From an uncultured Alphaproteobacteria bacterium (GTDB lineage: Bacteria > Pseudomonadota > Alphaproteobacteria > Thalassobaculales > Thalassobaculaceae): 41,665 bases of DNA. A program made the position numbers and the translations under genes. The notes beneath the pieces were generated by a model. That model was not told where the DNA came from. It saw only the letters and a list, made by a program, of their open reading frames with translations, and searched no databases. Below, piece after piece: positions 33,462 through 41,665 of the stretch (positions are counted from its first letter, which is position 1; the number at the start of each line of letters is the position of its first letter). The stretch spans positions 1 through 41,665 of the forward strand of contig CACITD010000018.1 of assembly GCA_902589475.1 (NCBI GenBank), written 5' to 3'.

Positions 33462-34511
33462 ATGCGTAAAACCATAATCGCTCTGAGCGTGCTCGGGTTT
33501 GGTATCGCAGGCTTAACAGAAGTCAGCGCTCCAACACCAGCAGGGGCTCAAGAGGTTAAAGGTCCTAAGATTACATGGAGAATGTCTCTTTGGGGCAAAA
33601 GAAGAGCTTTTACTGAAGCGCCAGAATATACAGCTAAAATGGTTAGCGAAAAAACAGGCGGTAACTTCCAGATCAAGCTCTACTACGGGCAACAGCTATC
33701 GAAAAGTAAGGAAAACCTGGACGGCATCTCAGTTGGTGCATTTGAAATGGCTTCTTTTTGTGCAGCCTATCATCCAGGTAAAAACCAGCCTCTAAACGTG
33801 TTGGATTTGCCGTTTCTGCCAATTCCTAACTTGGATGTTCAGAGAAAAGTGCATGATGCAATCTACAACCATCCTTCTTCAACGAAGGCTCTTAAAAAGT
33901 GGAACGCAAAAATTTATATGTCGATGATGCTTCCTCAGTATGAGTACATGGGAAGAGGAAAGCCACCAGCAAGTGTTGCTGATTTCAAAGGTAAGCGATT
34001 AAGAGCTCTTGGCGGTATGGGACGTGCAGCGAAGGCAATTGGTGCAATTCCAACTACGATGCCGGCTTCCGAAACCTACACTGCGTTGCAGCGTGGTACT
34101 GTTGACGCAATTGGATTCCCCTATACCTACACCTTTGCAGCGTACAAGCTGGACGAAATTTCTGACTGGTACACAACAAACATGTCGTTGGGTTCAGTGA
34201 ACTGTCCAATCGTTTTCAACATAGATTCTTACAACGCACTTCCAGCTCAATATAAGAAACTTTTGGAGGACGTTAAGGACGGTTCTTATGCCGCACAAGG
34301 AGCAGCCTATGCGGCTAAGGATAAAATTAACGTAGAAAAGTGGGCGAAGAATCCAAAGCTTACTGCGGTTAAAATCCCAGAGGATCAAATGGCAAATTTC
34401 CGAAAAATTGCAGGTGAGCCATTGTGGAACGATTGGGTTAAAGAAAATGAAGGGAAAATTCCAGCACGAGAATTGTTGGATATCGTTCTCAAGACAGCCA
34501 AAGGAGGCTGA
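33462..34511 (+). CDS. TRAP transporter solute-binding protein (DctP family)
   Basis: This 349-residue periplasmic binding protein has a signal peptide ending near AGAQEV and the DctP-fold motif GAIPTTMPASETYTALQRGTVDAIGFP, which includes the ligand-anchoring region. The mature start KITWRMSLWGKRRAF suggests an organic-acid binder, but the specific ligand is not clear. A GGAAGGA ribosome-binding site precedes the start. It is the first gene of the TRAP operon and is separated from dctQ by a strong hairpin at 34534-34572, which should favour its production over the membrane subunits. Confidence 0.92.
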   Translation: MRKTIIALSVLGFGIAGLTEVSAPTPAGAQEVKGPKITWRMSLWGKRRAFTEAPEYTAKMVSEKTGGNFQIKLYYGQQLSKSKENLDGISVGAFEMASFCAAYHPGKNQPLNVLDLPFLPIPNLDVQRKVHDAIYNHPSSTKALKKWNAKIYMSMMLPQYEYMGRGKPPASVADFKGKRLRALGGMGRAAKAIGAIPTTMPASETYTALQRGTVDAIGFPYTYTFAAYKLDEISDWYTTNMSLGSVNCPIVFNIDSYNALPAQYKKLLEDVKDGSYAAQGAAYAAKDKINVEKWAKNPKLTAVKIPEDQMANFRKIAGEPLWNDWVKENEGKIPARELLDIVLKTAKGG

Positions 34512-34533
34512 TCTCTTTAATCTAAGTTAAATG

Positions 34534-34572
34534 AGGTCGCCGGGGTTAATGTCTCTGGCGACCTTTTTTTTA
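34534..34572 (+). terminator. Intrinsic terminator-like hairpin between dctP and dctQ
   Basis: AGGTCGCC (34534-34541) pairs with GGCGACCT (34557-34564), giving an eight-base-pair GC-rich stem with inner pairs, followed by nine T residues (34564-34572). It lies within the TRAP operon, after the binding-protein stop and before the small-subunit gene, so it probably acts as a partial terminator that keeps the binding protein in excess. The following dctQ start has only a weak ribosome-binding site. Confidence 0.85.
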
Positions 34573-34598
34573 AGTGGTTTGATGATTGGTTTTTAATA

Positions 34599-35255
34599 AT
34601 GGCAAGTACAGATCATTCACAACAATCCGAAGCGACCCGTTTTCTTGCATGGGCTGATGAAAAGCTCTTCAAAATGGAAACCGCCTTTAATCTAACGTCG
34701 GCAATGCTGATACTTTTTTTGATGTTTTTAGCGGTCGTTCAGGTTGTTGGACGAAAGTTTTTTAATTTTCCAATCCCCGGCTATGTCGATTGGGTTGAAT
34801 TTGCGATGGCTATTTTTTGTTTCCTTAGCATCGCATATACCCAGAAGCTCGGGGGACATGTCCGAATGGAATTTTTTATAGGACGGTTTTCGGGAAGATT
34901 GCTATGGACCCTCGAGGTGATAGGTACCTTAGTGGCTATGCTAATTATTGCTATACTGATGTGGTATGGCTGGGAACACTTCCTTAGGGCTTGGGATATT
35001 GGTGATAGCTCGATTGATATCGAACTGCCAATTTGGCCAGGTAAACTGATAGTTGTTATAGCTTTCATAAGTCTTGAACTACGCTTACTAGTTCAATTAT
35101 GTGGATTTTTAAGATTGGTGAGGTATCCAGATGCGGAGCCAATTGGAGTGCCAATGATAGAAACCGTAGATGAGCAAGCTCAGCATGAGATTGATGCAGG
35201 ACTGGCCGGTGAAGAGGAAAAAGTCGATATTGTTGGTCGAGGAGCTAAATCATGA
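34599..35255 (+). CDS. TRAP transporter small membrane subunit (DctQ family)
   Basis: This 218-residue protein has four membrane helices, with VDWVEFAMAIFCFLSIAYTQKLGGHVRMEFF as the family core. The C-terminal tail is acidic and extended. DctQ pairs with DctM for sodium-driven uptake of ligand delivered by DctP. The ATG of dctM overlaps its stop by four bases (ATGA). It lies 27 bp after the T-run of the internal terminator. Confidence 0.92.
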   Translation: MASTDHSQQSEATRFLAWADEKLFKMETAFNLTSAMLILFLMFLAVVQVVGRKFFNFPIPGYVDWVEFAMAIFCFLSIAYTQKLGGHVRMEFFIGRFSGRLLWTLEVIGTLVAMLIIAILMWYGWEHFLRAWDIGDSSIDIELPIWPGKLIVVIAFISLELRLLVQLCGFLRLVRYPDAEPIGVPMIETVDEQAQHEIDAGLAGEEEKVDIVGRGAKS

Positions 35256-36550
35256 GTGAATTTGCAATTGGTCTTGTTGGGACGGGGGCGTTACTGCTTC
35301 TGGTATTTGCCGGTGTTCGGGTGTTCGTCGTTGCCGCCCTAGTTGGCCTTTTTGGGTGCGTGGCTATAATTGGATGGAAAGCCGGAGCTGGAATAAGCGG
35401 TACCGTGCCTCACTCGAAGTCAATTAACTACGCGCTTAGTGTTCTGCCGATGTTCATACTAATAGGTTTTATTGCTTACCACGGCGGTTTAACACATGCC
35501 TTATTTAGAGCTGCTAGAAATTGGTTTGGATGGGTTCCAGGCGGTCTTGCCGTAGCGAGTGTTTTTGCTACCGCGGGCTTTGCAGCGGTTTCTGGGGCAA
35601 GTACAGCAACAGCTGCAGTATTTAGCCGAGTTGCTATTCCGCACATGTTGGAAAACGGATACGATAGGCGTCTGGCTGCCGGTGTTGTCGCAGCGGGGGG
35701 TACATTAGCTTCGCTGATCCCCCCTAGTGCGATCCTTGTGATTTACGCGATCATAGTCGAGGAATCGGTTGGAACGCTGATATTAGCAGGATTTATTCCA
35801 GGTGTTGTCTCAGCACTAATCTATGCTGCACTTATAATAGGGCAGTGTATGTGGAAACCGGAATTGGGACGTGCAATAGAATCGCCGCCAATGTCAGAGA
35901 AAATGGCTAGCTTGCCTGGTACCATTCCAATCTTTGTAGTGGTAGCAGTTATCTTTTATTCTATGTATTCGGGTACTGCGACACCAACAGAGGCGGGTGC
36001 AGTTGGAGCTTTCGTAATTTTAGTAGTCGCTCTTCTTAAAGGAATGAAGTGGGCTAGTTTAAAGGAGGCACTTCTAGAGACTGCTAAGTTAACCGTGATG
36101 ATTTTCGCTTTGATATGGGGCGTTCTAATCTTTGTTAGATTCTTGGGCTATGCCGGATTACCTCAAGAATTTGCGGGGTGGATTACTGGGTTACCCTTTC
36201 CGCCTGTCGTAATAATGATATTGATACTTCTTGGTTATGCCGTCCTTGGGATGTTCATGGACGCGATTGGGATGTTGCTACTCACACTCCCCGTCGTTTA
36301 TCCCGCTGTTATTGCTCTGGGTTATGATCCGATCTGGTTTGGTATTATCGTTGTTAAAATGTGCGAGGTTTGTCTGATAACGCCCCCGGTCGGGTTGAAT
36401 TGCTATGTGGTGGCGGCAGTTCGGCCCGATATCCCCTTGGGTGATGTCTTTAGAGGGATCTTTCCGTTTTTCATAGCAGATGTGATAACGATAGGATTAT
36501 TCTTGGCTTATCCGGAGATTGTTCTTTGGTTGCCAAGTGTAGCTAACTAG
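35252..36550 (+). CDS. TRAP transporter large permease (DctM family)
   Basis: This 432-residue permease has about twelve helices and the typical motifs GFAAVSGASTATAAVFSRVAIP, LIPPSAILVIYAI, TPTEAGAVGA and GMFMDAIGMLLLTLPVVYP. It forms the sodium-coupled channel for the ligand bound by DctP. It is translationally coupled to dctQ and is followed by a clear terminator at 36572-36608. The substrate cannot be determined from the sequence. Confidence 0.95.
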   Translation: MSEFAIGLVGTGALLLLVFAGVRVFVVAALVGLFGCVAIIGWKAGAGISGTVPHSKSINYALSVLPMFILIGFIAYHGGLTHALFRAARNWFGWVPGGLAVASVFATAGFAAVSGASTATAAVFSRVAIPHMLENGYDRRLAAGVVAAGGTLASLIPPSAILVIYAIIVEESVGTLILAGFIPGVVSALIYAALIIGQCMWKPELGRAIESPPMSEKMASLPGTIPIFVVVAVIFYSMYSGTATPTEAGAVGAFVILVVALLKGMKWASLKEALLETAKLTVMIFALIWGVLIFVRFLGYAGLPQEFAGWITGLPFPPVVIMILILLGYAVLGMFMDAIGMLLLTLPVVYPAVIALGYDPIWFGIIVVKMCEVCLITPPVGLNCYVVAAVRPDIPLGDVFRGIFPFFIADVITIGLFLAYPEIVLWLPSVAN

Positions 36551-36571
36551 CTAAACAAACTTCTAAAAGAT

Positions 36572-36608
36572 AAAAGGCCCGCTGTTGGAAAACGGCGGGC
36601 CTTTTTTT
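36572..36608. terminator. Bidirectional intrinsic terminator after the TRAP operon
   Basis: AAAAGGCCCGC (36572-36582) pairs with GCGGGCCTTTT (36595-36605), with four further pairs inside and a GGAA tetraloop. T residues run to 36608 on the + strand, and the A-run before the stem gives a T-run on the - strand. It serves dctM and the convergent nitroreductase gene, whose stop is at 36635. Confidence 0.93.
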
Positions 36609-36634
36609 ATTTCTAATAGTGACCAAGTTGAATT

Positions 36635-37480
36635 TTATCCTAAATTAAAACCTTTCTTAATAAGATAAGCCGCGAGTTGATCGCGTTCCTTACTTGATAC
36701 TTGGCGAGCTTTGTCCTCAGACCATCCATAAAAGTTTGCGACACCAAATTCTTCAACCTTTCGCTGCTTTTCCTGGGGAATTGAAAATATAGCGTCTCTT
36801 CTTTTATCGTAAGAGTCGATCTCTGGCTCAAGCTGAGAATCATTATATGAATTTATATGAACATTCACTGCTGGTGGCAGCCGCAAACTCAAATATCCAT
36901 CCTCACTTGGATACCCCGCGGTCATACCTGCTACTGGAAAGACAAAATCGGGTAGCTCTAACAGCTCAGCTACCTCGTCTATATGATTCCTAATAACGCT
37001 TATTGGACAACAGCCTAGTCCTACAGCTTCGGCAGCACGTATAAAATTCATTAGGACAAGGCCAGCATCAACAGCGGCGTTTAAAAATGCGTCCAAGTGA
37101 TCATTTGCAAAAGGCTTATTTCGCATCTCGCAAATACGGCGAATACGTCGGCTGTCTCCCAGAAAAACCATTAGAACGGGGCATGTCCGCAGCCAGGGCA
37201 TCGCAGGGATCATATTAGCAATGGCTTCTTGCTTATCCTTGTCTCGTATCACAACCACTGAGGCTTGTTGTAAATCAGATTTAGCGGGAGCAGAGAAAGC
37301 AGCACCTAGTAGAACCTCCAAAAGTTCATCGGGTACAGGTTTATCTAGATAGCGACGATGTGTGCGGTGGTTGAGTATATTTGCTAGTTCGTCAAACCCT
37401 TGCATGTCTTCACCGGCACTGGTAACTAATCCAAAGCGGTTTTTGATTAGATCAGCAATCCTCTCACTTTTTTTCATCAC
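36635..37480 (-). CDS. Nitroreductase-family FMN oxidoreductase
   Basis: This 281-residue protein has the nitroreductase fold. HRTHRRYLDKPVPDELLEVLL is the FMN-phosphate region, SAPAKSDLQQ follows, and EAVGLGCCPISVIRN and GMTAGYP are the late family motifs. It resembles NfsA-like enzymes in length, with an N-terminal segment of about 30 residues before the core. The substrate is unknown. It is divergent from the PanE-like gene across 192 bp and converges on the TRAP terminator. Confidence 0.87.
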   Translation of the reverse strand: MMKKSERIADLIKNRFGLVTSAGEDMQGFDELANILNHRTHRRYLDKPVPDELLEVLLGAAFSAPAKSDLQQASVVVIRDKDKQEAIANMIPAMPWLRTCPVLMVFLGDSRRIRRICEMRNKPFANDHLDAFLNAAVDAGLVLMNFIRAAEAVGLGCCPISVIRNHIDEVAELLELPDFVFPVAGMTAGYPSEDGYLSLRLPPAVNVHINSYNDSQLEPEIDSYDKRRDAIFSIPQEKQRKVEEFGVANFYGWSEDKARQVSSKERDQLAAYLIKKGFNLG

Positions 37481-37672
37481 ATCTCCTGACTGCCAGAGTT
37501 AATTTGCGTCCAACTTGAATTTGATTACTAAGAAAGTCTATTAGTTTCGATGTTGTTAGAGAAACATAGCTTTGTTTTATATTTAAAAGCATTTCTTTAT
37601 TAACTCTAAAAATTTAGAATATAGTAAGAACGATTCAATTGAAGCAAAAAAGCTAACGGGTGAGGTTAAATA

Positions 37673-38590
37673 ATGAAGATTGCGATTATTGGCTGCGGAG
37701 CGATGGGTTCAGTATATGCCGCGCTTCTGGCGGATGCTGGTAACGAGGTTTGGGCAATTGATACATGGCAAGAGCACATTGATGCGATAAATAAAAATGG
37801 GCTTCGTGTCGAGGGTGCAAGTGGCGACCGTACGGTAAAAATAAATGCCAGCGCCGATGCTATTGACGCAGGTGAGTGTGACTTAATTATTGTGGCTACC
37901 AAAGCAAGTGGGGTAGCAACGGCGGCCCAAGCCGCAAAAATGATTGCAGGTCCAAATAGTGTCATCTTAACAATTCAGAACGGGTTAGGTGCTGCAGACC
38001 GGATAGCAGAGGCGATTGATACTAGTCAGGTTATGATTGGTGTTGTCGGTGGTTTTGGAGCGTCCATTAAACAGCCTGGGCACGCCCATCATAATGGCAT
38101 GCAGTTAGTAAGACTAGGCGAGATGAATGGTGGGATGAGTGACCGCCTTACCACTGTTGTAAACACGTGGGAGAAAGCTGGTTTCACCGCGAAAGGTTAT
38201 CCTGACATACATCAAATGATATGGGAAAAATTCATCTGCAATGTGACGTATAGTGGTCCTTGTGCGCTTATGAATGCCACTATAGGGGAGGTTCAAGCCA
38301 GTTCGGAAGCTTGGTTTGTAGCATTGAATTGCGCTAAGGAAGCGGATGCTGTAGCGAGAGCAAAGAACATTACGTTAGGATTTGATGATGTTGAGACCTA
38401 TGTGAGAGAATTTGGTGCAAATATGCCAGATGCTAGGCCTTCAATGCTGCTCGATCACTTGGCCAAAAGACCATCTGAAATTGATGGCATAAATGGTGCT
38501 GTTCCTGTTGAAGCAAAAAAGATCGGGATGTCTGCTCCCATAAATGAATTGGTTTCCAATTTGATCCGGGGTAAGGAAGCCAATTTTTAG
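37673..38590 (+). CDS. PanE/ApbA-like 2-ketoacid reductase
   Basis: This 305-residue NADP-dependent enzyme has the Rossmann motif IGCGAMGSVYAALLADAGNEV, VATKASG with the expected catalytic lysine, and LTIQNGLGAADRI. Ketopantoate reductase (panE) is the best-known member, but paralogues in catabolic regions reduce other 2-keto acids. Its place among accessory genes leads me to leave the symbol blank. It converges on the VOC gene with 27 bp between the stops. Confidence 0.87.
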   Translation: MKIAIIGCGAMGSVYAALLADAGNEVWAIDTWQEHIDAINKNGLRVEGASGDRTVKINASADAIDAGECDLIIVATKASGVATAAQAAKMIAGPNSVILTIQNGLGAADRIAEAIDTSQVMIGVVGGFGASIKQPGHAHHNGMQLVRLGEMNGGMSDRLTTVVNTWEKAGFTAKGYPDIHQMIWEKFICNVTYSGPCALMNATIGEVQASSEAWFVALNCAKEADAVARAKNITLGFDDVETYVREFGANMPDARPSMLLDHLAKRPSEIDGINGAVPVEAKKIGMSAPINELVSNLIRGKEANF

Positions 38591-38617
38591 GTCAAAGATA
38601 AACGCCGAGCAAAGAAA

Positions 38618-39490
38618 TCATATTTGGCCTTGGAAATTATCTTGGCCTCTTTTGTATAAGCGATTGCTTTGATGCGGATTTCTGTTTACGAGGGGACGAC
38701 CAAAAAGTGGATGAGTAGCGCTCCTCACTTCATGCTCTATTTTGAAAATAGGTTTATTGTTGTCTAGATCGACAATATCTATAAATCGCCATTCGTGCTG
38801 ATCTGACTCTCTTGAAATTAGGCCTCGTTCCAATAATTTTTGGTAAGGTACTGCGAAGTCAGCGATATAAATAGCAATATGGTGGCCGTCATATTTGGCT
38901 TGCTTTTCATTTGTTTCAATAAAGTAAACATATTGGGATGTTCCTGTCGTAACCATGGCGCAAGTCTTACCATGACGTTTCCCAATCGAGGCCTTGGCTC
39001 CCAATATCTCTCGATAGAAATTAACTATTTTTCCTGCACTGTTTTTTGGAACGAAGAATTCAACATAAGGTAGACCTATTTCAACATTTCCAAATGTCTC
39101 ATCTGGTGCATGAACGCGAATTTGATTCCCCCATGGACAACTAACGTCAATAAACTCCTTCTTACGTGAAAATGAAAATTTTGTTTTCGACAAAGGTTCT
39201 TTTATCATTTTCAAACTTTGAAAAGTCGCTTTCAGGTTCGGTGACACAAGTCCGATACGCCCTCGTAGAATTTGAGGGGACGGATCACGCCTTGGCAGAT
39301 GGATTTGGCTTCGGCCAATATTGATCCACATATTGTCCAGACCCGTCATTAGGAAAGGATCGCGGGTAAAACCAAGTCCAGTAACATAAAAAAGGATTGC
39401 GGGCGCTTGATCAGGAATCATAAGATTTACGTGTTCCATCTGAAGAATATTGCCTAATGATTCACTAGACCGATTATATGAACGTGACAT
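38618..39490 (-). CDS. Two-domain VOC (glyoxalase/dioxygenase) protein
   Basis: This protein of about 290 residues has two vicinal-oxygen-chelate modules: EHVNLMIPDQAPAILFYVTGLGF opens the first, and GLPYVEFFVPKNSAGKIVNFY the second. The frame extends to 39562, but the ATG at 39490 is preceded by GGAGAGG at five-base spacing and starts the recognisable protein. Candidate metal ligands (His in EHVN, His in GHHIAIYIAD, Glu in KIEHEV) are present. Family members include glyoxalases, extradiol dioxygenases and isomerases; the reaction here is unknown. It is divergent from the amidohydrolase gene. Confidence 0.8.
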   Translation of the reverse strand: MSRSYNRSSESLGNILQMEHVNLMIPDQAPAILFYVTGLGFTRDPFLMTGLDNMWINIGRSQIHLPRRDPSPQILRGRIGLVSPNLKATFQSLKMIKEPLSKTKFSFSRKKEFIDVSCPWGNQIRVHAPDETFGNVEIGLPYVEFFVPKNSAGKIVNFYREILGAKASIGKRHGKTCAMVTTGTSQYVYFIETNEKQAKYDGHHIAIYIADFAVPYQKLLERGLISRESDQHEWRFIDIVDLDNNKPIFKIEHEVRSATHPLFGRPLVNRNPHQSNRLYKRGQDNFQGQI

Positions 39491-39748
39491 AAAACCTCTC
39501 CGCTTCTCTATGTATATGGTGTCAAAAAACTTGAGCATGAATTGGTCGATTATCGAGTGCAAATATTAAATTGATCAAACAGAAATGAAATAATTTCTTC
39601 TATTAACGCTTAAGGTGCTAACATTATCCTCGATGATCTATAGTCAAACTAAATATCTTCTGAGGATACTTTCTTCCTCTTAAAGCGCTAAAGTGGGCGT
39701 ATCATGGGCTTAGCCGATAGATTTACGTGAATGTGGAAAGGACGAGGA

Positions 39749-40774
39749 ATGATTGCGCAGTCGAGGAATCACAAATGGCTTCAACAACATGATGAAGCTA
39801 TTTTAGAGCCGGAGTTGCCCATTATCGATCCTCATCACCACCTTTGGGATAAGAATAGCAATCATCTTGTGCAACCACGTTATCTTTTGGACGAAATATT
39901 GGAAGATATCAATTGCGGCCATAATATTGTGGCAACTGTATTTATTGAATGCGGCGCAATGTTTAAAGTCGGGGGAGATGAGCACCTTCGTGCTGTTGGA
40001 GAAACAGAATTTGTTAATGGCATTGCTGCAATGTGCGAGTCTGGCATTTATGGTGCTACTAAGGTCGCTGCGGCTATTGTAGGTACAGTGGATTTGACGA
40101 TAGGTGCGTTAGCTGGCGAGGTGTTAGATATGCATCTAGCTGCAGGCTGTGGAAGATTCCGGGGAATTAGGCGGGCGGTCGCATGGGATTCTTCAAATGA
40201 AATTCGCAATCACCGCACAAATCCTCCGCCTAATTTATTGTTGCAAGATGACTTTCGTCGAGGTTTTGGGGAGTTGAGCCGCAGAGGGTTAACTTTCGAA
40301 GCTTGGTGTTATCATACTCAAATCGCAGAAGTGACGGATCTCGCTAGAGCATTTCCAGACACAAAAATAATCCTAGACCATTTCGGCGGCCCCCTTGGAA
40401 TTGGCCCATACAAGGGAAAACAGAATGAGATTTTTCAAAAATGGAATAAAGATATTGTTGAGTTGGCAAAGTGTGAAAATGTCTATGCTAAGCTAGGAGG
40501 TGTAAACATGGATGTAAATGGCTTTGCGTGGCATGAAAGAAAAATGCCCCCCAGTAGCCAAGAGCTAGCCGATGCTACTGAGCATTTCTACCATAGTACT
40601 ATTGACGCGTTCGGTTCAAACCGGTGTATGTTTGAATCAAATTTTCCTGTGGATAAGTTAAGCTGTAGTTATAAAATTCTTTGGAATATGTTTAAATTAA
40701 TTACAAAGAACGCTTCAAAAGAAGAAAAAGCAGCCTTGTTTCATGACACTGCTGCCGAAGTCTACTCGATATGA
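39749..40774 (+). CDS. Amidohydrolase-family metal-dependent hydrolase (lactonase-like)
   Basis: This protein of about 341 residues belongs to the amidohydrolase 2 superfamily. IIDPHHHLWD is the first metal site, ILDHFGGP the later histidine, and MFESNFPVDK carries the catalytic aspartate. HHHLWD is typical of the fuconolactonase/sugar-lactonase branch. An ATG at 39731 is in frame, but the ATG at 39749 follows AAAGGA. It is followed by an MFS exporter gene after about 65 bp on the same strand, so they may share a transcript. Confidence 0.85.
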   Translation: MIAQSRNHKWLQQHDEAILEPELPIIDPHHHLWDKNSNHLVQPRYLLDEILEDINCGHNIVATVFIECGAMFKVGGDEHLRAVGETEFVNGIAAMCESGIYGATKVAAAIVGTVDLTIGALAGEVLDMHLAAGCGRFRGIRRAVAWDSSNEIRNHRTNPPPNLLLQDDFRRGFGELSRRGLTFEAWCYHTQIAEVTDLARAFPDTKIILDHFGGPLGIGPYKGKQNEIFQKWNKDIVELAKCENVYAKLGGVNMDVNGFAWHERKMPPSSQELADATEHFYHSTIDAFGSNRCMFESNFPVDKLSCSYKILWNMFKLITKNASKEEKAALFHDTAAEVYSI

Positions 40775-40839
40775 TAAATACCTTTTACGCTTTGATACGA
40801 CCCTAGCGGTCACATGTTTTTTTATCCTGAGAGCTAAAA

Positions 40840-41665
40840 TTGTTTACGTTGAACAAGCCTGCCCATGGACCATTTAGTAGGCTGGAACGAATTATAATAA
40901 CGGTGCCGGTTTTGGTTGCATCGCTTCTACACTCTCTGAACATGAGCACTGCTTATGTAGCACTTCCAAATATTCAAGGTAATTTGTCAGCAGCTCCCGA
41001 CCAAGTAGGGTGGGTGATTACAGCCTTTGTTGTAGCAACGGCTATAGGGACGATTTTGACTAATGTCTTTAGTGAGAAGTTTGGAAGACGTCAGGTTTTT
41101 TTAGCGTCGATTGTCGGTTTTACTGTAACCTCATTGCTCGCTGGCACATCTAGTACGCTTACTGAATTAGTATTATTTAGAATGTTACAAGGCTTCGTTT
41201 CGGCACCATTGCTACCTATCTCGCAAGCCATAATGTTAGATACATATCCACGGGAAAAGCACGGTTTTGCAATGAGTATATGGTCAATGGGAATGATCTT
41301 AGGGCCAGTAGCTGGACCAACGGTGGGAGCCATGCTAACTGAGTTTTATGATTGGCGTTATGTATTTTATATGAATGTTCCATTTGGGCTTGTCGCTTTT
41401 TTCTCTATCTTGGTAACTCTGCCAGCCGCCCATACGCTGGGTCAAAAAATGGATTGGCTAGGTGTAATAGCACTCATTGTTGCAGTTTCGTGTCTTCAAT
41501 TAGTGCTAGATAGGGGAGAGCGATTGGGATGGTTTAGTTCTTCTGAAATTATTATTAATACAATTCTATCAGCAACCGCGTTCTATATATTTGTAGCACA
41601 TTGCCTAACTACGGAAGCACCGTATATTACGCTCAAGATGTTAACGGACCGTAATTATGTGATTG
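40840..41665 (+). CDS. DHA2-family MFS transporter (EmrB/QacA type), 5' part
   Basis: An open frame runs from a TTG at 40840 to the right edge with no stop (275 codons). It opens with basic residues, then helix 1, and shows GWVITAFVVATAIG, FGRRQVF (the conserved MFS loop), and DWRYVFYMNVPFG, the latter typical of DHA2 14-helix exporters. TTG follows GAGAG by about six bases, and an in-frame stop lies just upstream at 40828-40830. The partner membrane-fusion gene, if any, is outside the window. The cargo is unknown. Confidence 0.87.
   Translation, partial: MFTLNKPAHGPFSRLERIIITVPVLVASLLHSLNMSTAYVALPNIQGNLSAAPDQVGWVITAFVVATAIGTILTNVFSEKFGRRQVFLASIVGFTVTSLLAGTSSTLTELVLFRMLQGFVSAPLLPISQAIMLDTYPREKHGFAMSIWSMGMILGPVAGPTVGAMLTEFYDWRYVFYMNVPFGLVAFFSILVTLPAAHTLGQKMDWLGVIALIVAVSCLQLVLDRGERLGWFSSSEIIINTILSATAFYIFVAHCLTTEAPYITLKMLTDRNYVI

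Noticed and set aside
37673..38590. Calling the PanE/ApbA-like gene panE
   Set aside because: Several paralogues of this family act on other 2-keto acids and the context is accessory, so the specific symbol is not supported.
1..41665. Mobile elements, CRISPR arrays, tRNA or rRNA genes
   Set aside because: I saw no transposase, phage gene, regularly spaced repeats or tRNA-like cloverleaf on reading both strands; subtle cases could be missed by eye.

Overview
The window looks like chromosomal DNA from an AT-rich alphaproteobacterium, probably a free-living aquatic or marine heterotroph. The lineage call rests on family combinations typical of Alphaproteobacteria: a transport-independent PTS with a short HPr kinase next to ChvG/ChvI and pckA, GapR (DUF2312), hemC-hemD-mitofilin-hemY, a three-gene pnt transhydrogenase, a TipF-like EAL protein, Coq7 and CtaA. 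I see no rRNA, tRNA, insertion sequence, prophage, CRISPR array or clear integration scar. Most of the window is well-ordered core genome; the last ~8 kb is more accessory.

Layout. (1) 1-6526: ptsH (cut by the window edge), EIIA-Man, rapZ, hprK, chvG and chvI form one leftward regulatory run, divergent from pckA across a 0.5 kb intergenic region. (2) 6651-12473: a CoA-transferase resembling mesaconyl-CoA transferase (Mct), then leftward genes for a tyrosine-phosphatase-like protein, an actinobacterial-type HisRS, GapR, GpsA and TsaD. (3) 12525-16837: the rightward hemC-hemD-mic60-hemY operon, linking tetrapyrrole synthesis with membrane-shaping and TPR proteins. (4) 16884-21885: pntAA-pntAB-pntB, a lipoprotein of unknown function, and ctaA (heme A synthesis). 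(5) 21906-26310: leftward rpmB, a HAD hydrolase, a TipF-like degenerate EAL protein, pyrD, DUF952 and folB. (6) 26480-29026: two NIPSNAP genes around a threonine-synthase-like PLP enzyme. (7) 29135-33174: gluQ, an esterase, an HNH protein, and the coq7-dsbB-YqaA group. (8) 33462-36550: a TRAP transporter operon with an internal terminator-like hairpin after the binding-protein gene. (9) 36635-41665: nitroreductase, PanE/ApbA-like reductase, VOC protein, lactonase-like amidohydrolase and the start of a DHA2-type MFS exporter.

How the genes fit together. The left block is a carbon/nitrogen and envelope-stress signalling module next to the gluconeogenic entry enzyme. The centre supplies heme, NADPH and respiratory cofactors (heme A, ubiquinone, quinone-linked DHODH). 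The right end looks like uptake and conversion of small organic acids or lactones with unknown substrates.

No single gene set is clearly a new defence or mobile system. The best leads are the NIPSNAP/PLP-enzyme cluster, the degenerate TipF-like EAL protein, the Mct-like enzyme beside pckA, the apparently transferred HisRS, and several strong hairpins in leaders or inside operons.
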